DNA of 64,000 nucleotides, from contig CAYJKT010000005.1 of the NCBI GenBank assembly GCA_964370775.1, positions 41,582 to 105,581 of the forward strand, given 5' to 3'. Made by a program: the position numbers and the translations under genes. Of this stretch, positions 40,377 through 49,928 are shown piece after piece. How positions within the stretch are numbered: the stretch's first letter is position 1; each line of letters starts with the position of its first letter. This DNA is from SIG603 sp964370775 (lineage in GTDB: Bacteria; Bacillota; Clostridia; Oscillospirales; Acutalibacteraceae). The notes under the pieces were generated by a model. It was given only the letters and a program-made list of their open reading frames with translations. It made no database searches and was not told the origin of the DNA.

Positions 40377-41261
40377 ATTAGTGATATATTGAATGAAATG
40401 CGAGATTTTTGGGATTTAGTAATAGATTTAACCAAAAGTTTTAGACTGATTGATTTACTAGACATCGCCATAATAACTGTGCTGATTTTTGGCGCAGTAC
40501 GTCTCGTGAGAGAAAGCCGTGCAGGTCAACTTGTAAAAGGTATAGTAATACTTCTGGTTTTATACTTGTTATCAATAATGCTTGAGCTGAGTGCACTTCA
40601 AAACATTATTAACTACTTATTTCAATATGCGTTTATTGCATTGCTTATTGTGTTTCAGCCAGAGATTAGAAAAGCACTTGAGCAAATGGGTAGAAGCAAT
40701 GTGGGTAAAAGCATTGCAGGCGTTATGGTATCACGTGATAATGAGAACTCCGTGTTAGCTATTAGAGTAGCTATCAACAGCACTGTTGAGGCTATTAGCG
40801 TTTTACAAAACCTTAGAATGGGTGCAATTATTGTTTTTGAGCGTTCAACAAAATTGGGTGATATTATAGAGACAGGTACTATGGTAAACGCAACGCCAAG
40901 TGCTAAGATGATTTCTAACATCTTCTATAACAAAGCGCCTTTGCATGACGGTGCTATGGTTATTAGAAATGGTAATATTATTTCAGCAGGTTGCATTTTG
41001 CCACTAACAAAAAATGATGCTATCACAGCTAATGTTGGCACAAGACACAGGGCAGCGATTGGAATGAGTGAAGAAAGCGATGCAGTTGTTGTTGTGTTAT
41101 CCGAAGAAACAGGAAAAATATCAACAGCTGTTAATGGCGAGTTAAAGAGAGATTACACAAAAGATACTTTGCGTGAATATTTGGAGAGTATTTTAGAAAA
41201 CGAAGTCGAAACAGTAAAGGTAAAAAATCCTTTTTTCAAAAAGAAAAGAGGTGCAAAATAA
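40377..41261 (+). CDS. cdaA: Diadenylate cyclase CdaA (c-di-AMP synthase)
   Basis: This membrane enzyme makes c-di-AMP from two ATP. Three membrane helices (about 25-95) precede the DAC domain with LHDGAMVI and GTRHRAAIGMSE. The start is unusual. The ribosome binding site AAGGAGG at 40362-40368 has no ATG, GTG or TTG in frame at proper distance; the in-frame codon 8 bp away is ATT at 40377, giving (M)SDILNEMRDFWDL, 294 residues. The next in-frame options are TTG at 40389 (20 bp away) and ATG at 40398. cdaR follows with no gap; glmM, the usual third gene, is absent. Confidence 0.9.
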   Translation: MSDILNEMRDFWDLVIDLTKSFRLIDLLDIAIITVLIFGAVRLVRESRAGQLVKGIVILLVLYLLSIMLELSALQNIINYLFQYAFIALLIVFQPEIRKALEQMGRSNVGKSIAGVMVSRDNENSVLAIRVAINSTVEAISVLQNLRMGAIIVFERSTKLGDIIETGTMVNATPSAKMISNIFYNKAPLHDGAMVIRNGNIISAGCILPLTKNDAITANVGTRHRAAIGMSEESDAVVVVLSEETGKISTAVNGELKRDYTKDTLREYLESILENEVETVKVKNPFFKKKRGAK

Positions 41262-42593
41262 ATGAATAAACAGACAAATAAAAAATTCAACCTATTTAAC
41301 GGCAATATATTTTATAATGATATTTTTGTTTGGATATTTGCTTTGATTTGTGCTGTGATAATTTGGTTTTTAATGGCGGCGAACAATCTGCTTGACAGAC
41401 CTAGAACTATTTCTGATATTCCTATTGAAATTCAACTTACGGAAGCAGCACAGGAACAAGGTGTTAGAGTGTTTTACCAAGACAAAGAGACAGCTTCTGT
41501 GTCGGTTTCAGGTAGCACGCTTGTAATCAATAATATAGACAAAGATAACATTACGGTTGTGGCACAGCTTGACCCGTCAGAACAAAAGCTATCTGGTCAC
41601 ACCTTAGTTACAGAAACACTAGATGTTTCTGCACAAAAAAATACACAAGATTTTATCGACTACAACGTAGAGTCAGTTAATCCAGAAAGCATTACTGTTT
41701 ATTATGACAGATACAAAGAAGCAACTTTCGATATTCAAAACGAGATAAAGTATTCAACAACTTCTGCTTACTATGTTGAAGCACCAGTACTGTCTCAATC
41801 AAGCGTAATGATATCAGGACCTGAGACTTCTGTTAACCGAATTGCTAAGGTTAGTATAGTTGACTCTATCGATAACGACGTTACTCAAAGTCAGTCGCTA
41901 ACATCAAAATTAGTTTTATATGATGCAGATGGTAAAGAGCTTGATTTAGAAGATTTATTCTTAACATTAAGTGTGACAGAAATAGATGTAGCTATCAATG
42001 TGTTGAGCAAACAAACTGCAACACTAGAGATTACAACACTAAACTTACCAGCTGAATTTAGTGAGTCTAGAATTGTAATTGAGCCTAGCACGATAGACAT
42101 TGCAGGTGAGCTAGATGTTGTATCTAACTACGCTAAAATCACACTGGCTACTCCAATTGACTTTTCGAATATCACGCCAGATAACAATAATATGGAGATA
42201 GAAATTCCGATGCCAGAAAATGTTATAGCAGTGTCTGGTGAAAAAACAGCAACGGTTACAATCAACCTAAATGGGTTTAGCGAAAAAGATGTTTTAACCT
42301 CTAATATTAACCTAATTAATGTGCCAGAGGGCAAAGAAGCTAAACTGGTTTCACAAAATATTTTTGCTAGTGTGGTAGGGCCTACAGCTCAAATTAATAC
42401 TCTAACACCTGACTCCGTTTATGGCAACATTGATGTTGCAAATTATGCTGACCAAACAGGAAATATAGAGGTAGCAGTATCCGTTGGTGTGTCTGGTTTA
42501 ACATCAAGTTGGGTAACAGGGCAGTACAGCGTCGTTATTAGTATTGGCGATATAGTAGATGCATCTGTGCCTGCTACTACTCCGTCTCAGTGA
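41262..42593 (+). CDS. cdaR: CdaR, YbbR-domain regulator of CdaA
   Basis: This 443-residue protein has one N-terminal membrane helix (about 20-40, FVWIFALICAVIIWFLMAANN) and an extracytoplasmic part made of about four YbbR repeats. CdaR binds CdaA and tunes c-di-AMP synthesis. AGAGGTG within the end of cdaA serves as ribosome binding site; the ATG directly follows the cdaA stop. Confidence 0.9.
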   Translation: MNKQTNKKFNLFNGNIFYNDIFVWIFALICAVIIWFLMAANNLLDRPRTISDIPIEIQLTEAAQEQGVRVFYQDKETASVSVSGSTLVINNIDKDNITVVAQLDPSEQKLSGHTLVTETLDVSAQKNTQDFIDYNVESVNPESITVYYDRYKEATFDIQNEIKYSTTSAYYVEAPVLSQSSVMISGPETSVNRIAKVSIVDSIDNDVTQSQSLTSKLVLYDADGKELDLEDLFLTLSVTEIDVAINVLSKQTATLEITTLNLPAEFSESRIVIEPSTIDIAGELDVVSNYAKITLATPIDFSNITPDNNNMEIEIPMPENVIAVSGEKTATVTINLNGFSEKDVLTSNINLINVPEGKEAKLVSQNIFASVVGPTAQINTLTPDSVYGNIDVANYADQTGNIEVAVSVGVSGLTSSWVTGQYSVVISIGDIVDASVPATTPSQ

Positions 42594-42641
42594 TTATTTA
42601 TGCATAAAAAATCACAGTAATTCATCAAAAAGACTTTTATT

Positions 42642-42714
42642 ATACATATATTTGTGCTATACTATACAGAGCTATACTTACTTTGTGTATGGACGCAAAT
42701 ATATGTATTTTTTT
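42642..42714 (+). terminator. Long-loop terminator after cdaR
   Basis: A perfect 13-bp AT-rich stem (ATACATATATTTG with CAAATATATGTAT), a 41-nt loop and a T run at 42708-42714. It separates cdaAR from the ymfF cluster. Confidence 0.55.
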
Positions 42715-42779
42715 ATTTATCATATTTATACACAAAGATTTCTGTTTAAAATATAGTTTGAGAATGGAGAACAAAATAA

Positions 42780-44051
42780 ATGGAACAAAGAAAACCTATT
42801 CAAATTGCTGACAAAGTAATTATTAGAGATTTTACAGATACGAAATTCAAAACAATGAGAATATCGGTGAATTTTATTTTACCACTGAGTAAAGAGAGCG
42901 CAAGTGCAAATGCGTTGATACCATCTGTTGTGACAAGAGCAACATCACAGTACCCTAGCATTACTTTGTTGTCTCAGTATTTATCAGAGCTTTATGGTGC
43001 GGACTTTAACTGCTCTGTTGCAAAAGCTGGCGACAATCAAGTTTTAAGCATAAGTGCATCAGGTATATCAGACAAATATGCGTTGAACAACGAAAATATA
43101 AGCGAGGAGTTCGCTAAACTTCTTTGCGAAAGTTTGTTTGAACCTCTTAAAGATGATACAGGCAACTTTTTAGAAGATGTTTTTGAGCAAGAGAAAAGAC
43201 AAATTGACGAGAGCATTGATGCTGATTTTAACGACAAAAAAGTGTATTCAAAAATTCGTTGCACAGAGATAATGTATGCAGGCGAGCCAGCAGAGAATAA
43301 TAAATATGGTTCTAAAGATACTTTAAATGCAATAAAAAGAGAAGATTTAATAACAGTGCTTAACTCACTTTTAGAGACAGCTAAAATAGAGATTTTAGTG
43401 CTTGGCGACTGTAATGTAGATTTAGTAGCTGACACTTTCAAAAAATACTTTAATATAAAGAGAAACCCAGTTGCACTAGCTGTTAACTCTGTTATGAAAG
43501 CTGAAAAAGTTAAAGAAGAAACAGAGGAGCTAAAACTTGCTCAAAGTAAGCTAGTTATTGGCTTTAGAACAGGTGTTGTGGCTAGAGAAAGCTATGCAAC
43601 GAGAGTTATGTGCGTGTTGCTTGGTGGTTCTGTTTCATCTAAATTCTTTTTAAATGTTAGAGAAAAACTAAGCCTTTGCTACTACTGCTCATCTACTTTG
43701 AATGTCGAAAAATCTTCTATGTTTATAGAAAGTGGTATTGAAACTGTTAACATAGATAAAGCAAAAGAAGCTATATTTAACGAGCTTAACGACGTTAAAA
43801 ACGGTGTGTTTACTGATGATGATATTCAGTATGCTAAGCTTGCTATGCTTAACTCTTACAATGCTATTAATGACTCACTTTATGCGATAGAGAGCTGGTA
43901 TTCATCACAATTTTTGAACGAAGAATTTATAGCTCCTGAGGAAATTGCAGAGAAAATTAAAAATATTAGCAGAGAAGAAATTATAGAAGCTGCTAATAAA
44001 CTTAGCCTTGATACTGTATATGTATTGAAAGGGGTAAACGAGAATGAGTAA
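42780..44051 (+). CDS. M16-family peptidase-like protein YmfF (non-catalytic subunit)
   Basis: This 423-residue protein has the M16 (insulinase-like) fold but lacks the HxxEH zinc site, as is usual for YmfF. It pairs with the active YmfH downstream, overlapping it by 8 bp. In other Firmicutes the pair has been linked to processing small secreted peptides and, in annotation, to EF-P modification; the role here is unproven. TGGAGAA precedes the ATG. It starts a long plus-strand operon. Confidence 0.85.
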   Translation: MEQRKPIQIADKVIIRDFTDTKFKTMRISVNFILPLSKESASANALIPSVVTRATSQYPSITLLSQYLSELYGADFNCSVAKAGDNQVLSISASGISDKYALNNENISEEFAKLLCESLFEPLKDDTGNFLEDVFEQEKRQIDESIDADFNDKKVYSKIRCTEIMYAGEPAENNKYGSKDTLNAIKREDLITVLNSLLETAKIEILVLGDCNVDLVADTFKKYFNIKRNPVALAVNSVMKAEKVKEETEELKLAQSKLVIGFRTGVVARESYATRVMCVLLGGSVSSKFFLNVREKLSLCYYCSSTLNVEKSSMFIESGIETVNIDKAKEAIFNELNDVKNGVFTDDDIQYAKLAMLNSYNAINDSLYAIESWYSSQFLNEEFIAPEEIAEKIKNISREEIIEAANKLSLDTVYVLKGVNENE

Positions 44052-45324
44052 TATAGAAAAAATTATAGACGAAAAATTAGGCGAACATTATTATAAATTA
44101 AAACACAAAACAGGACTTGATATTATACTTTATCCAAAGACTGGTTTTAGCACAAGCTATGCTATGTTTAGCACTAAATATGGCTCTATAGACACAAAAT
44201 TCAAGCTTGATACAGATAACAAAGTTAACGAAGTTCCAGCAGGTATCGCTCACTTTTTAGAGCATAAATTGTTTGAGAGTGAAGACGGTGATGCATTCTC
44301 TAGATACGCAGCAACTGGTGCAAGTGCAAACGCTTATACTTCTTTCGAGAATACTTGCTATCTTTTTTCTACAACACAAAATTTGTATGAAGCACTAGAC
44401 ATTTTGCTAGACTTTGTGCAACATCCGTTTTTTACAAAAGAGTCAGTAGAAAAAGAGCAAGGAATTATTGCACAAGAGATAAAAATGTATGATGATGACC
44501 CTCAATGGAGAGCTATGTTTAATCTGCTTAGAGGAATGTATCATAACCACACCGTTAAAGAGGATATTGCTGGAACAGTTGAGAGTATATCAGAGATAAC
44601 TCCTGAATATTTATATGACTGCTACAAAACATTCTATAACCTTAATAACATGTCACTTGTAGTTGCTGGTAATATTGATGTGGATAAAATACTTGAACTT
44701 TGCGACAAAAACCTAAAACAAAGCGAAAACGTAAATATCACAAGATATTTTGAGGACGAGCCAGACAGCATTGTAAGCAGTGTTATAGAAGATAAATTAT
44801 CTGTAGCTATGCCGATTTTCCAAATTGGTTACAAAGAGAATATCAAAGGCTTAAAAAGCGAAAAAGACATTGCTACTACTGAGATTTTGCTTGATGTAAT
44901 AGCGTCTACTTCTTCTCCACTTTTCAAAAAACTTTATGACATGAACTTGATAAACGATGCTTCTTTCTCTTATGAATATTTTGAGGGCGAAGGATTCTCT
45001 GCTGTAATTTTTGGTGGAGACTCTAAAGACCCTAAAAAAGTGTTTGATGAAGTTAAAAAGCATATTGCAGAACTAAAAACTACTGGTGTGGATAAAGACG
45101 ATTTCACAAGAGCAATCAAGTCAATATACGGAGCGAATATTAGTGGACTAAACAGCTCTGCTACAATTGCAAATGCTATAACAGGGCTTCATTTTAAAGA
45201 CAGAGAGCTTTTCACTTATATCAGAAGTTTTGAGCAAATTACGTTAGAGGATATAAATAATAGATTAAATACTTTATTTAACGAGGACTACGCGGTATTG
45301 TCCGTGATTTCGCCTCAAGATTAA
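44044..45324 (+). CDS. M16-family metallopeptidase YmfH (catalytic subunit)
   Basis: This 426-residue protein has the inverted zinc motif H-F-L-E-H (AGIAHFLEHKLFE) and the downstream glutamate region typical of M16B peptidases. It should form a heterodimer with YmfF. GAAAGGGG within the ymfF end is its ribosome binding site. Confidence 0.9.
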   Translation: MSNIEKIIDEKLGEHYYKLKHKTGLDIILYPKTGFSTSYAMFSTKYGSIDTKFKLDTDNKVNEVPAGIAHFLEHKLFESEDGDAFSRYAATGASANAYTSFENTCYLFSTTQNLYEALDILLDFVQHPFFTKESVEKEQGIIAQEIKMYDDDPQWRAMFNLLRGMYHNHTVKEDIAGTVESISEITPEYLYDCYKTFYNLNNMSLVVAGNIDVDKILELCDKNLKQSENVNITRYFEDEPDSIVSSVIEDKLSVAMPIFQIGYKENIKGLKSEKDIATTEILLDVIASTSSPLFKKLYDMNLINDASFSYEYFEGEGFSAVIFGGDSKDPKKVFDEVKKHIAELKTTGVDKDDFTRAIKSIYGANISGLNSSATIANAITGLHFKDRELFTYIRSFEQITLEDINNRLNTLFNEDYAVLSVISPQD

Positions 45325-45341
45325 TAGAACGGAGTGATAGA

Positions 45342-46400
45342 ATGCAGACGGTAATGTTTCCAGAATTAGGACTTAATTTTAATATAGACCCTGTGGCTTT
45401 TTCTATAGGTAGTTTTTCAGTAGCTTGGTACGGCATAATTATAGCTGTCGGTTTTTTACTTGGTACTGTATATGCTGTAAAAAGTTGCAAACAAATGAAT
45501 ATAAATAGCGACCACCTTTTTGACGCTATTATACTTGGTTTGATTTTAGGTATCATAGGTGCAAGACTTTATTATGTAATCTTTTACCCAGGCGACAAAT
45601 ATATCCAAAACCCTATAGAGATTTTATATATTCATCAAGGTGGTTTAGGCATATACGGTGGCATTATTGGTGGTTTAGCTGGTGGTGTGGTTGTTTCAAA
45701 AATCAGAAAAATCAACATTTTTGCTTGCTTAGATGTTGCAGTGCTTGGCTTTTTAATTGGTCAATCCATTGGAAGATGGGGCAATTTTATCAACCAAGAA
45801 GCTTTTGGTGGCCCAACTGATTTACCGTGGGGTATGCAAAGTGAAAACACAGTAGCAATGTTTGACTCCCCTGTTCACCCAACTTTTTTGTATGAGAGCA
45901 TTTTATGTGCATTAGGCTTTGTTGTTCTTCACTTTTTTACAAGAAAATTCAGAAAATACGACGGACAAACTTTCTTGCTGTATCTAGTATGGTATGGAAT
46001 TTCAAGATTTTTTATCGAGGGACTTCGTACAGATAGCTTGTATATCCCAAACACAGATATTAGAGTATCGCAAGCAGTTGCATTAGTTACAGTTGTTGCT
46101 GCAATCGCATTGCTTGTTAAATTTAGAAAACGCACATCATTAACAGGTTGTGGCGATAAAGATGTAATGCTTTTAAACAACGTTGTTATAGGCACTGTAG
46201 ATGCAGAGCAAAAAGCTGTAATAGCTGAAAAGAAAAAAGCAAAACAGCAAGAAAAAGAAGCTAAAATAAAAGCAAAAATACCTACCGAAAGCACTCTGTT
46301 TAAAGGCAAAGAATACATGAGTATGGCTGAAGAAACAGAAGATTCTTTAAGTGGTGATAACGAGGAAACAAAAATAGACAAAGAAAAGGTGGAGGCGTAA
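45342..46400 (+). CDS. lgt: Prolipoprotein diacylglyceryl transferase with charged C-terminal extension
   Basis: This 352-residue membrane enzyme transfers diacylglyceryl from phosphatidylglycerol to the lipobox Cys of lipoproteins such as those encoded at 4460 and 28129. The Lgt signature GQSIGRWGNFINQEAFGGP is intact, with about seven membrane helices. After about residue 265 a Lys/Glu-rich tail of about 85 residues (KKKAKQQEKEAKIKAK) extends beyond the usual Lgt length. Its stop abuts the folD ATG. Confidence 0.95.
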   Translation: MQTVMFPELGLNFNIDPVAFSIGSFSVAWYGIIIAVGFLLGTVYAVKSCKQMNINSDHLFDAIILGLILGIIGARLYYVIFYPGDKYIQNPIEILYIHQGGLGIYGGIIGGLAGGVVVSKIRKINIFACLDVAVLGFLIGQSIGRWGNFINQEAFGGPTDLPWGMQSENTVAMFDSPVHPTFLYESILCALGFVVLHFFTRKFRKYDGQTFLLYLVWYGISRFFIEGLRTDSLYIPNTDIRVSQAVALVTVVAAIALLVKFRKRTSLTGCGDKDVMLLNNVVIGTVDAEQKAVIAEKKKAKQQEKEAKIKAKIPTESTLFKGKEYMSMAEETEDSLSGDNEETKIDKEKVEA

Positions 46401-47249
46401 ATGGCAAAGATAATTGACGGAAAAGCTGTTTCAGCTGCTGTAAAAGAGAGCGTAAAAAATCAAGTTGAAGAACTAAAAGCTAAGGGTATAAACCCAGGGC
46501 TTGCCGTTATTATCGTAGGCGACGACTCTGCATCTAAAGTATATGTTAGAAACAAAAAACTAGCTTGCGAGGCTTGTGGTATTTACTCTGTAGAGTATGC
46601 ACTGCCAGCTACAACAACGCAAGAAGAACTTAAAGACTTGGTCGTAAGCTTAAATAACGACGATAAAATCAGTGGAATCTTGGTTCAGCTACCTTTGCCA
46701 AAAGGTTTGGACGAACACGAGATTATAGCGACAATTTCACCATTGAAAGACGTTGACGCATTCCATGCTGAAAATGTTGGTAAAATTATGATAGGCGACT
46801 ATAACTTTTTACCTTGCACACCTGCTGGTGTAATGGAGCTTATAAAATCTACTGGTACTGACATTAGTGGTAAACACTGTGTTGTTATTGGCAGAAGTAA
46901 TATAGTTGGCAAACCTATGGCGATGTTACTTTTACATAGTCATGGTACTGTAAGTATTTGCCATAGTAGAACTAAAGATTTAGCAGAGATTACAAAACAA
47001 GCTGACATTTTGGTAGCAGCTGTTGGTATTGCTAAATTTGTAAAAAAAGAAATGATAAAAGAGGGCGCTGTTGTTATTGATGTTGGCATGAACAGAGACG
47101 AAAACGGCAAGCTTTGTGGAGACGTAGATTTTGACGATGTAGAGGCGCTTGCTTCTCACATCACTCCTGTTCCTGGTGGAGTTGGACCTATGACAATCGC
47201 AATGCTTATGCAAAATACAGTAAATGCGGCAAAAATTCAGCACAAATAA
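46401..47249 (+). CDS. folD: Bifunctional methylenetetrahydrofolate dehydrogenase/cyclohydrolase
   Basis: This 282-residue enzyme interconverts methylene-, methenyl- and formyl-THF. The catalytic Lys is in YVRNKKLACE, the substrate site in QLPLPKGLDEH, and the NADP site in VVIGRSNIVGKPMAMLL. AAGGTGGAGG precedes the ATG. It is in operon with lgt and dxs. Confidence 0.96.
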   Translation: MAKIIDGKAVSAAVKESVKNQVEELKAKGINPGLAVIIVGDDSASKVYVRNKKLACEACGIYSVEYALPATTTQEELKDLVVSLNNDDKISGILVQLPLPKGLDEHEIIATISPLKDVDAFHAENVGKIMIGDYNFLPCTPAGVMELIKSTGTDISGKHCVVIGRSNIVGKPMAMLLLHSHGTVSICHSRTKDLAEITKQADILVAAVGIAKFVKKEMIKEGAVVIDVGMNRDENGKLCGDVDFDDVEALASHITPVPGGVGPMTIAMLMQNTVNAAKIQHK

Positions 47250-47254
47250 TTATT

Positions 47255-49096
47255 ATGAACATTTTAAATGATATTAACTTCGGTAAAAAAGTTAAAGATT
47301 TAACAATAGAAGAAAAAACTACACTATGTGAAGAAATTAGAGAGACTATTATAAATACTGTTGCTACAAACGGAGGCCACTTGGCGTCTAATTTAGGAAC
47401 AGTAGAGCTTGCAGTGGCTCTGTTTTCTTCGTTCGACTTCCCAAATGACACAGTGGTGTGGGACGTTGGACACCAATGTTATGCACACAAATTACTTAGT
47501 GGCAGATACGACGTTTTCTCTACATTAAGGCAAGAGAATGGAATGTCTGGTTTTCCAAACAGAGACGAAAGCAAGTACGACCCTTTCACAACAGGTCACA
47601 GCTCTGCTTCGATTTCCTCTGCCTTTGGAATTAACACAGCTAATGATATTTTAGACAACAAAAAGTACTCTATTGCAGTTATTGGCGACGGCGCATTAAC
47701 TGGTGGGTTAGCGTATGAAGCATTGAATAACGCTGGTAGAATACACAAAAATTTTATTGTAATCATCAATGAAAACAACATGTCTATATCCAAAAATGTT
47801 GGAGCAATGTCAAGGCATTTAACATACTTAAGAGCAAAAAAAGGCTATGTTCATGCAAAAGTCAACATAAGAGAATTTTTTGAGAAAACGCCTGTCGTAG
47901 GTAAATCATTAAGCAGATTTTCTAAAAAAATGAAAAGATTAGTTAAAAGAAGTTTTTATAACTCAACCATTTTTGAAGACATGGGCTTTACCTATTACGG
48001 ACCTTATGACGGCCATGACATAGAGCATATTGAGCATGTTTTAGACACTGTAAAAGAGCTTAACTACCCTGTTATCATACATCTAAAAACCACCAAAGGT
48101 AAAGGATATGCGTACGCAGAGGACAACCCAAAAGCGTATCACGGAGTGTCTGGCTTTGATATACCTTCTGGTGCGTATGGGAAAATGACTGGAGAGAATT
48201 TTTCCTCTGTTTTTGGTAATAAACTTATAGATATAGCCGAGCAAAACGAAAAAATTTGTGCTATAACTGCGGCAATGAAAGCAGGAACAGGCTTGATTGA
48301 GTTTTCCAGAAAGTTTAAAAACAGATTTTTTGATGTTGGCATTGCAGAGGCTCATGCTGTTACGTATGCCGGTGGTTTAGCGTATAGAGGCTTAATCCCA
48401 GTGTTTGCAGTGTATTCAACATTTTTGCAAAGAGCGTATGACAGTTTAGTGCATGATGTAGCGCTGCAAAACCTAAAAGTTATATTAGCAGTAGACAGAG
48501 CAGGTCTTGTAGGAGACGACGGAAAAACTCACCAAGGTGTGTTTGATGTTAGCTTTTTAAAATCAATTCCTAATGCAACAATTTTTTCACCTACTTATTA
48601 CGAAGAACTTCGCTATAGCATGGATAGAGCAGTTAGTGAAGATTACTCTTTAGTTGCAGTGCGATACCCGAGAGGAAGCGAGGGTTACAAGGCAGATTTT
48701 GAGTGTACAGACACAGATTACACTGTATATGGCAAAGAGTCTGATATATGCATTGTGACGTACGGTAGAACATTTTGCGAAGCTTTAAGAGCAGTTGAGA
48801 TACTTGGTATCCCTATTAAAATTGTTAAGCTAAACAAGATTTTACCTATAGATAAAAACGCAGTTTTAGAGGCATCAATAAGCAAAAATATACTGTTTGT
48901 AGAAGAAGCAGTGAGTGGTATATCTGATTTATTCGGCAGATATTTACATGATATTTCCTACCGAGGAGATTACAATATAAGTGACATAGAAAACGGATTT
49001 GTGAAGCAAGCATCTATGCAAAGTCAGCTTGCACACCTAGGTCTTGACAGTAACGGAATTATTAGAACGATAAACGATAAGTTTTTGAAAGGTTGA
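47255..49096 (+). CDS. dxs: 1-deoxy-D-xylulose-5-phosphate synthase
   Basis: This 613-residue thiamine-diphosphate enzyme makes DXP from pyruvate and glyceraldehyde 3-phosphate, the first step of the MEP isoprenoid pathway. Motifs are GHQCYAHKLLSGR, TGHSSASIS, the ThDP motif GDGALTGGLAYEALNNAG, and the C-terminal transketolase segment FDVGIAEAHAV. It starts 5 bp after folD with no clear ribosome binding site, so coupling to folD is likely. ispA and xseAB, its usual clostridial neighbours, are missing. Confidence 0.96.
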   Translation: MNILNDINFGKKVKDLTIEEKTTLCEEIRETIINTVATNGGHLASNLGTVELAVALFSSFDFPNDTVVWDVGHQCYAHKLLSGRYDVFSTLRQENGMSGFPNRDESKYDPFTTGHSSASISSAFGINTANDILDNKKYSIAVIGDGALTGGLAYEALNNAGRIHKNFIVIINENNMSISKNVGAMSRHLTYLRAKKGYVHAKVNIREFFEKTPVVGKSLSRFSKKMKRLVKRSFYNSTIFEDMGFTYYGPYDGHDIEHIEHVLDTVKELNYPVIIHLKTTKGKGYAYAEDNPKAYHGVSGFDIPSGAYGKMTGENFSSVFGNKLIDIAEQNEKICAITAAMKAGTGLIEFSRKFKNRFFDVGIAEAHAVTYAGGLAYRGLIPVFAVYSTFLQRAYDSLVHDVALQNLKVILAVDRAGLVGDDGKTHQGVFDVSFLKSIPNATIFSPTYYEELRYSMDRAVSEDYSLVAVRYPRGSEGYKADFECTDTDYTVYGKESDICIVTYGRTFCEALRAVEILGIPIKIVKLNKILPIDKNAVLEASISKNILFVEEAVSGISDLFGRYLHDISYRGDYNISDIENGFVKQASMQSQLAHLGLDSNGIIRTINDKFLKG

Positions 49097-49100
49097 TTTT

Positions 49101-49919
49101 TTGGCAGAGAAAAAAAGGTTGGACATACTTTTGTTTGAAAAAGGTTTGGCACCAAGCAGAGAAAAAGCAAAACTTTATATTATGGAAGGCATAGTGTATG
49201 TCGATAACCAAAAATTCGACAAAGCAGGAACAGTTGTATCGGATGAAGCGAAGATAGAAGTGCGTGGTAAAACACTTGCTTATGTTAGTCGTGGTGGCTT
49301 AAAGCTAGAAAAAGCAGTTAACGAATTTGGTGTTACTCTTAAAGATAAAATATGCATGGACGTAGGCGCGTCTACTGGTGGGTTTACAGATTGCATGTTG
49401 CAAAACGGAGCTACAAAAGTATATAGCATTGACGTTGGCTATGGTCAACTAGCATGGAAGCTTAGAACAGACGAGAGAGTTGTTAATTTAGAGCGTACAA
49501 ACGCTAGGTATTTAACAGAAGAAAAAGTTCCTGATAAAATTAACTTTACATCTATTGACGTTTCGTTTATCTCATTAAAAAAAATACTTCCGTCTATCTA
49601 TGACTTACTTGCAGATGATGCAGAGCTTGCATGTTTGATTAAGCCACAGTTTGAAGCTGGCAGAGAAAAAGTTGGTAAAAAAGGTGTGGTTAAGGACAAA
49701 AAAGTGCATGAAGAAGTTCTAACAGACCTTTGTACATTCTTTGTGGAAAACGGTTTTGCACTGCTTAACCTAAGTTTTTCACCAATAAAAGGGCCTGAGG
49801 GTAATATAGAATACTTAGCGCACCTTAAAAAAGTGTCAGAAAGCTATACAGCAGAGCATATAGATATATTAAACATAGCAGAAATGGCTCACCAAAGCCT
49901 TAATACATCAAAAACCTAA
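49101..49919 (+). CDS. tlyA: TlyA-family rRNA 2'-O-methyltransferase
   Basis: This 272-residue protein has an N-terminal S4 RNA-binding domain (RLDILLFEKGLAPSREKAKLYI) and a FtsJ-like SAM methyltransferase domain (DVGASTGGFTDCMLQNGA). TlyA proteins methylate 16S and/or 23S rRNA in subunits and influence capreomycin sensitivity. The start is TTG at 49101 with AAAGG eight bases upstream. Confidence 0.92.
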   Translation: MAEKKRLDILLFEKGLAPSREKAKLYIMEGIVYVDNQKFDKAGTVVSDEAKIEVRGKTLAYVSRGGLKLEKAVNEFGVTLKDKICMDVGASTGGFTDCMLQNGATKVYSIDVGYGQLAWKLRTDERVVNLERTNARYLTEEKVPDKINFTSIDVSFISLKKILPSIYDLLADDAELACLIKPQFEAGREKVGKKGVVKDKKVHEEVLTDLCTFFVENGFALLNLSFSPIKGPEGNIEYLAHLKKVSESYTAEHIDILNIAEMAHQSLNTSKT

Positions 49920-49928
49920 GGGGTATTT

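Noticed and set aside
45929..46381. 150-residue minus-strand ORF
   Set aside because: It is antisense to the Lys/Glu-rich tail of lgt, where biased codons produce long shadow frames.
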